A stretch of DNA of 9,319 bases from Pseudolabrys sp. (GTDB lineage Bacteria; Pseudomonadota; Alphaproteobacteria; Rhizobiales; Xanthobacteraceae). A model generated the notes under the pieces. The model was given only the letters and a program-made list of their open reading frames with translations, was not told where the DNA came from and searched no databases. The DNA is taken from contig JAQSCR010000546.1 in the NCBI GenBank assembly GCA_029945495.1, forward strand, positions 1 to 9,319, in the 5' to 3' direction. Both the position numbers and the translations under genes were made by a program. Shown piece after piece: positions 6,535 to 9,319 of the stretch. Every line of letters begins with the position of its first letter. Position 1 is the stretch's first letter.

Positions 6535-7536
6535 ATGGCACAGAACTCAACCGAGACTACGGATCGCCTCTTGCGCGTGGGCGTCGTTGGCGTCGGCGTC
6601 ATGGGCAGCAACCATGCCCGCGTTTTCGCGGGTCTTCCCGGGATCGAGCTCGTCGGCGTTGCCGATCCCGACAAGAAGCAGACCGAATTCGTCGCGCGCA
6701 CGCTCGGCTGCGCCGCGGTCGGCGCCATCGACGAATTGCTCGATCTCGGCATCGACGCCGTCACCATCGCCGCGCCGACGCATCTGCACCGCGACGTGGC
6801 GCTGGCGGCCGTTGCACGCGGCGTCCACGTCCTGGTGGAAAAGCCGATCGCCTCCACGGTCGAAGAGGGCGACGAGATCATCGACGCCGCGCGGAAGGCG
6901 GGCGTGACTCTTATGGTCGGCCATGTCGAACGCTTCAACCCGGCGGTCGAGGCGATCAAGGAAGCGATCCGCAACGAAGACATTCTGTCGATCGCCATCA
7001 CCCGCGTCGGCCCGTTTCCGCCGCGCATGTCGAATGTCGGCGTCGTCATCGATCTCGCCGTGCACGACATCGATCTGATCCGCTATTTCACCGACAGCGA
7101 TATCGTCGAAGTGCAGCCGCAGCTGTCCAGCGCCATCGCCGAACGCGAGGATATTGCGCTCTTGCAATTCCGCACCGCCTCCGGCGTGCTGGCGCATATC
7201 AACACCAACTGGCTGACACCGTTCAAGGCGCGCCAGGTCACCGTGGCGACGCGCGGCAAATACGTCATGGGCGATCTGCTGACGCGCCAGGTCACCGAAT
7301 GCTTCGGCTTCCAGCCCGACGGCAGCTATTCGATGCGTCATCTCTCGGTCGGCCATGCCGAACCGTTGCGCTCGGAGTTGCTCGCGTTCCTGAGCGCCGT
7401 GCGCACCGGCGCGGCGCCCGCGGTCACCGGCGAGCAGGGCGTCACCAGCCTGCGCATCGCCATTCAGTGCCTCAACGATCGTCCGCCGGCGGTGGCGCCG
7501 CACAAGCACAAAGCCCCGCGCGTTGTCGCTGGCTGA
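6535..7536 (+). CDS. Gfo/Idh/MocA-family oxidoreductase, probable UDP-HexNAc(A) 3-dehydrogenase (WbpB/WlbA/GnnA-like)
   Basis: This 333-residue NAD(P)-dependent enzyme has an N-terminal Rossmann domain with GVVGVGVMGSNHARVF (16-31), the family's EKP motif (102-104), and VGHVERFNPAV (128-138). The C-terminal domain opens with the active-site segment GVVIDLAVHDIDLI (169-182, including H177). The HVERFNP and DLAVHDIDL pattern is typical of the subgroup that oxidises C3 of UDP-GlcNAc or UDP-GlcNAcA. A WbpE-like aminotransferase follows after 21 bp, which strongly supports making a 3-keto sugar nucleotide for transamination. The ATG at 6535 is preferred: the in-frame TTG at 6517 adds only six residues and has no ribosome binding site, although the ATG's own site is weak (GGGG at 6519-6522). 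Whether the substrate is UDP-GlcNAc (GnnA, lipid A) or UDP-GlcNAcA (WbpB, O-antigen) is undecided. Confidence 0.88.
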   Translation: MAQNSTETTDRLLRVGVVGVGVMGSNHARVFAGLPGIELVGVADPDKKQTEFVARTLGCAAVGAIDELLDLGIDAVTIAAPTHLHRDVALAAVARGVHVLVEKPIASTVEEGDEIIDAARKAGVTLMVGHVERFNPAVEAIKEAIRNEDILSIAITRVGPFPPRMSNVGVVIDLAVHDIDLIRYFTDSDIVEVQPQLSSAIAEREDIALLQFRTASGVLAHINTNWLTPFKARQVTVATRGKYVMGDLLTRQVTECFGFQPDGSYSMRHLSVGHAEPLRSELLAFLSAVRTGAAPAVTGEQGVTSLRIAIQCLNDRPPAVAPHKHKAPRVVAG

Positions 7537-7557
7537 CCTCACGAACCGGATACAATT

Positions 7558-8706
7558 ATGAACGCTCGCACTGAACTGCCGCCGATCCCCTTCATCGATC
7601 TCGCATCGCAGCGCCGCCGCTTGAAGCCGGCCATCGATATCGCGGTGACGAAGGTGCTCGATCATTGCCAGTTCAGCATGGGCCCGGAAGTGCGCGCCTT
7701 CGAGGCCGAGCTTGCCGCCTTCTGCGGCGCCAAGCACGTCGTCAGTTGCGCCAGCGGCACTGACGCTTTGGTGCTGCCGCTGCGCGCGATGGGCATCGGC
7801 CCGGGCGACGCAGTGATCTGCCCGTCCTTCACCTTCTGCGCCACGGCGGAAGTCGCCGTGCTGGTCGGCGCGACGCCGGTCTTCGTCGATGTCGATCCCG
7901 TGACATTTAATATGGACGGCAGCGGTATTGCCGGCGCGGTCGAAACGGCGAGGGCCGCCGGCCTGACGCCGAAGGCCATCATCCCGGTCGACCTGTTCGG
8001 TCTGGCCGCCGATCACGGCGCGATCGCCGCTGCCGCGGCGAAGTACGACCTTAAGATCATCGACGACGCCGCGCAGGGTTTCGGCGCCAGCCACAATAAC
8101 CGCCGGCTCGGCACCTTCGGTCACGCCACCTCGACCAGCTTTTTTCCAGCGAAGGCCCTCGGCTGCTACGGCGACGGCGGCGCGGTGATGACCGACGACG
8201 ACAACCTCGCCGATTTGATGCGTTCGATCCGCGTGCATGGCCACGGCAGCGACAAGTATGACAATGTGCGCATCGGTCTGGCCTCGCGCCTCGACACTAT
8301 TCAGGCCGCCGTGCTGCTCGAGAAACTGAAGATTTTCCCGGACGAGATCGAGGCGCGCAACGTTGTTGCCCGGCGCTATGCCGAGGCCTTGAGCGATCTC
8401 ATCAAGGTGCCGACCGTGCCGGCCGGCTCGACCTCGGTGTGGGCGCAATACACCATCCGCCTGAAAGCGGGAACGCGCGATGCGTTTGCCGCGGCGCTGA
8501 AAGCCGACGGCATTCCGACCGCGATCTATTATCCGATCCCGCTGCATCTGCAGCAGGCGTACAAGCAGTATCCGGTCGGCAAAGGCGGCGTTGCCAACAG
8601 CGAGAAGCTCGCGGCGGAAGTCATCAGCCTGCCGATGCATCCGTATCTGGATGAGCCGACGCAAGGCCGCATCGTCGACAGCGTGCGCCGGGCGCTGAAG
8701 GCCTAG
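7558..8706 (+). CDS. DegT/DnrJ/EryC1/StrS-family PLP aminotransferase, WbpE-like (UDP-3-keto-sugar aminotransferase)
   Basis: This 382-residue fold-type I PLP enzyme is of usual length. It opens with PFIDLASQRRRLKPAID (11-27). CASGTDAL (64-71) contributes PLP-phosphate binding, IDDAAQGFGAS (168-178) includes D170, which contacts the pyridine nitrogen, and TSFFPAKALGCYGDGG (193-208) carries the Schiff-base lysine K199. PIPLHLQ and LPMHPYL lie near the C terminus. The alignment in my memory is closest to Pseudomonas WbpE/WlbC, which aminate C3 of UDP-3-keto-GlcNAcA with glutamate as donor. GnnB of the lipid A 2,3-diaminoglucose pathway belongs to the same family and is the main alternative. It forms a two-gene unit with the preceding 3-dehydrogenase. 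No acetyltransferase for the new amine is visible in the window. Its stop codon overlaps that of the convergent manC by 4 bp (CTAG). Confidence 0.92.
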   Translation: MNARTELPPIPFIDLASQRRRLKPAIDIAVTKVLDHCQFSMGPEVRAFEAELAAFCGAKHVVSCASGTDALVLPLRAMGIGPGDAVICPSFTFCATAEVAVLVGATPVFVDVDPVTFNMDGSGIAGAVETARAAGLTPKAIIPVDLFGLAADHGAIAAAAAKYDLKIIDDAAQGFGASHNNRRLGTFGHATSTSFFPAKALGCYGDGGAVMTDDDNLADLMRSIRVHGHGSDKYDNVRIGLASRLDTIQAAVLLEKLKIFPDEIEARNVVARRYAEALSDLIKVPTVPAGSTSVWAQYTIRLKAGTRDAFAAALKADGIPTAIYYPIPLHLQQAYKQYPVGKGGVANSEKLAAEVISLPMHPYLDEPTQGRIVDSVRRALKA

Positions 8707-9317
8707 GTCCGCTTGTAGACGTCCTCGATGCGCTCGATATCGTCTTCGCCGAGATAGCTGCCGGTCTGCACCTCGATCAGTTCGAGCGGGATCTTGCCCT
8801 TGTTGGCCATGCGGTGGATGCAGCCGATCGGCAGATAGACCGACTCGTTCTCGTGCACCTGGCGAATCTCGTCGCCGATGGTCACTTCGGCGGTACCGCG
8901 CACCACGATCCAGTGCTCGGAGCGGTGGCGGTGCTTCTGCAACGACAATATGCCGCCGGGAATGACGACGATGCGCTTGACCTGGAAGCGGTCGCCCATG
9001 TCGATCGACTCGTAATAGCCCCACGGCCGGTGCACGCGCTTGTGGTCGACGGCCTCGGAGCGCTTCTCGGCCTTCAACTTGGCGACCAGCTCCTTGACCT
9101 CCTGCGAACGCGCGCGCGGCACCACCATCACCGCGTCCGAGGTCGACACGACGACAAGATCGCGCACGCCGACCAGCGTGGTGAGGCGGCCGTCCGAGTG
9201 CACGACGCAATCGGTCGAGTCCATGGTCACGACCGGGCCCTGCAGCACATTGCCTTGCTTGTCGCGCGGCGTGATGTCGAACAGCGCGTCCCAGCTGCCG
9301 ATGTCGGACCAGCGGAA
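8703..9317 (-). CDS. manC: Mannose-1-phosphate guanylyltransferase / mannose-6-phosphate isomerase, C-terminal part
   Basis: The minus-strand frame is open to the right edge, leaving 204 visible residues, so the start and most of the nucleotidyltransferase domain lie outside the window. The visible part opens with FRWSDIGSWDALFDI, the conserved end of the guanylyltransferase domain. It then passes through the beta-helix-like segment and enters the type II phosphomannose isomerase cupin: HRPWGYYESID, then LQKHRHRSEHWIVVRGTA (about bases 8888-8941), which holds the metal-binding His residues and Glu, and a normal C terminus. Bifunctional enzymes of this type (ManC/AlgA/CpsB) convert mannose-6-phosphate and mannose-1-phosphate towards GDP-mannose. 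Internal GTG/ATG codons such as the GTG at 9248 are not starts. The gene is convergent with the aminotransferase, so it belongs to a separate transcript but the same surface-glycan locus. Confidence 0.93.
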   Translation of the reverse strand, partial: FRWSDIGSWDALFDITPRDKQGNVLQGPVVTMDSTDCVVHSDGRLTTLVGVRDLVVVSTSDAVMVVPRARSQEVKELVAKLKAEKRSEAVDHKRVHRPWGYYESIDMGDRFQVKRIVVIPGGILSLQKHRHRSEHWIVVRGTAEVTIGDEIRQVHENESVYLPIGCIHRMANKGKIPLELIEVQTGSYLGEDDIERIEDVYKRT

Positions 9318-9319
9318 GT

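Noticed and set aside
6429..7574. 381-codon plus-strand frame overlapping the oxidoreductase in another frame.
   Set aside because: The product is an Arg-rich repetitive string typical of a wrong frame, while the overlapping frame encodes a complete Gfo/Idh/MocA protein.
6547..9210. Very long open frame on the minus strand (887 codons) running antisense to the oxidoreductase and aminotransferase genes and into manC.
   Set aside because: Its translation is Arg/Ala/Gly/His-rich low-complexity sequence without recognisable domains, and it lies opposite or out of frame with three genes that have full family motifs. Such stop-free shadows are expected in GC-rich DNA.

Overview
The window is GC-rich and almost fully coding. 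It reads as a cell-surface polysaccharide or LPS sugar-biosynthesis locus from an alphaproteobacterium. Codon use and protein style suggest Hyphomicrobiales of the Bradyrhizobium / Rhodopseudomonas / Pseudolabrys kind; this placement is an inference from style, since there is no rRNA or other marker gene. I see no tRNA, rRNA, CRISPR array, insertion sequence or phage gene.

Layout. (1) Positions 2-904, plus strand: the C-terminal part of a family 9 (heptosyltransferase-like) glycosyltransferase whose start lies left of the window. (2) Positions 880-1923, minus strand: a polytopic polyprenyl-phosphate sugar-1-phosphate transferase of the WecA/WbpL type, overlapping the end of gene 1 tail to tail. 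(3) Positions 1924-2064: a divergent intergenic region. (4) Positions 2065-6348, plus strand, a tightly packed run: a GT4 glycosyltransferase, a TviB/WbpO-type nucleotide-sugar 6-dehydrogenase, a UDP-glucuronate 4-epimerase-like SDR protein translationally coupled to it, and a compact transaldolase/fructose-6-phosphate-aldolase family protein. (5) Positions 6349-6534: the second non-coding gap, with a perfect small hairpin. (6) Positions 6535-8706, plus strand: a Gfo/Idh/MocA sugar-nucleotide oxidoreductase and a WbpE-like PLP aminotransferase. (7) Positions 8703-9317, minus strand: the C-terminal part of a mannose-1-phosphate guanylyltransferase / mannose-6-phosphate isomerase, running off the right edge.

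How the genes could work together. The transferase starts a lipid-linked glycan on undecaprenyl phosphate. The GT4 and GT9 enzymes add sugars. The dehydrogenase and epimerase make a UDP-uronic acid and switch it between gluco and galacto forms. The oxidoreductase/aminotransferase pair resembles WbpB/WbpE and GnnA/GnnB, and would install a 3-amino group on a UDP-HexNAc or UDP-HexNAcA. ManC supplies GDP-mannose. Two readings compete: a capsule/O-antigen unit containing a 2,3-diamino sugar or uronic acid, or supply of the unusual lipid A sugars known from Bradyrhizobium (2,3-diaminoglucose, galacturonic acid, mannose). The transaldolase-family protein fits neither reading well and is the least explained member of the locus.
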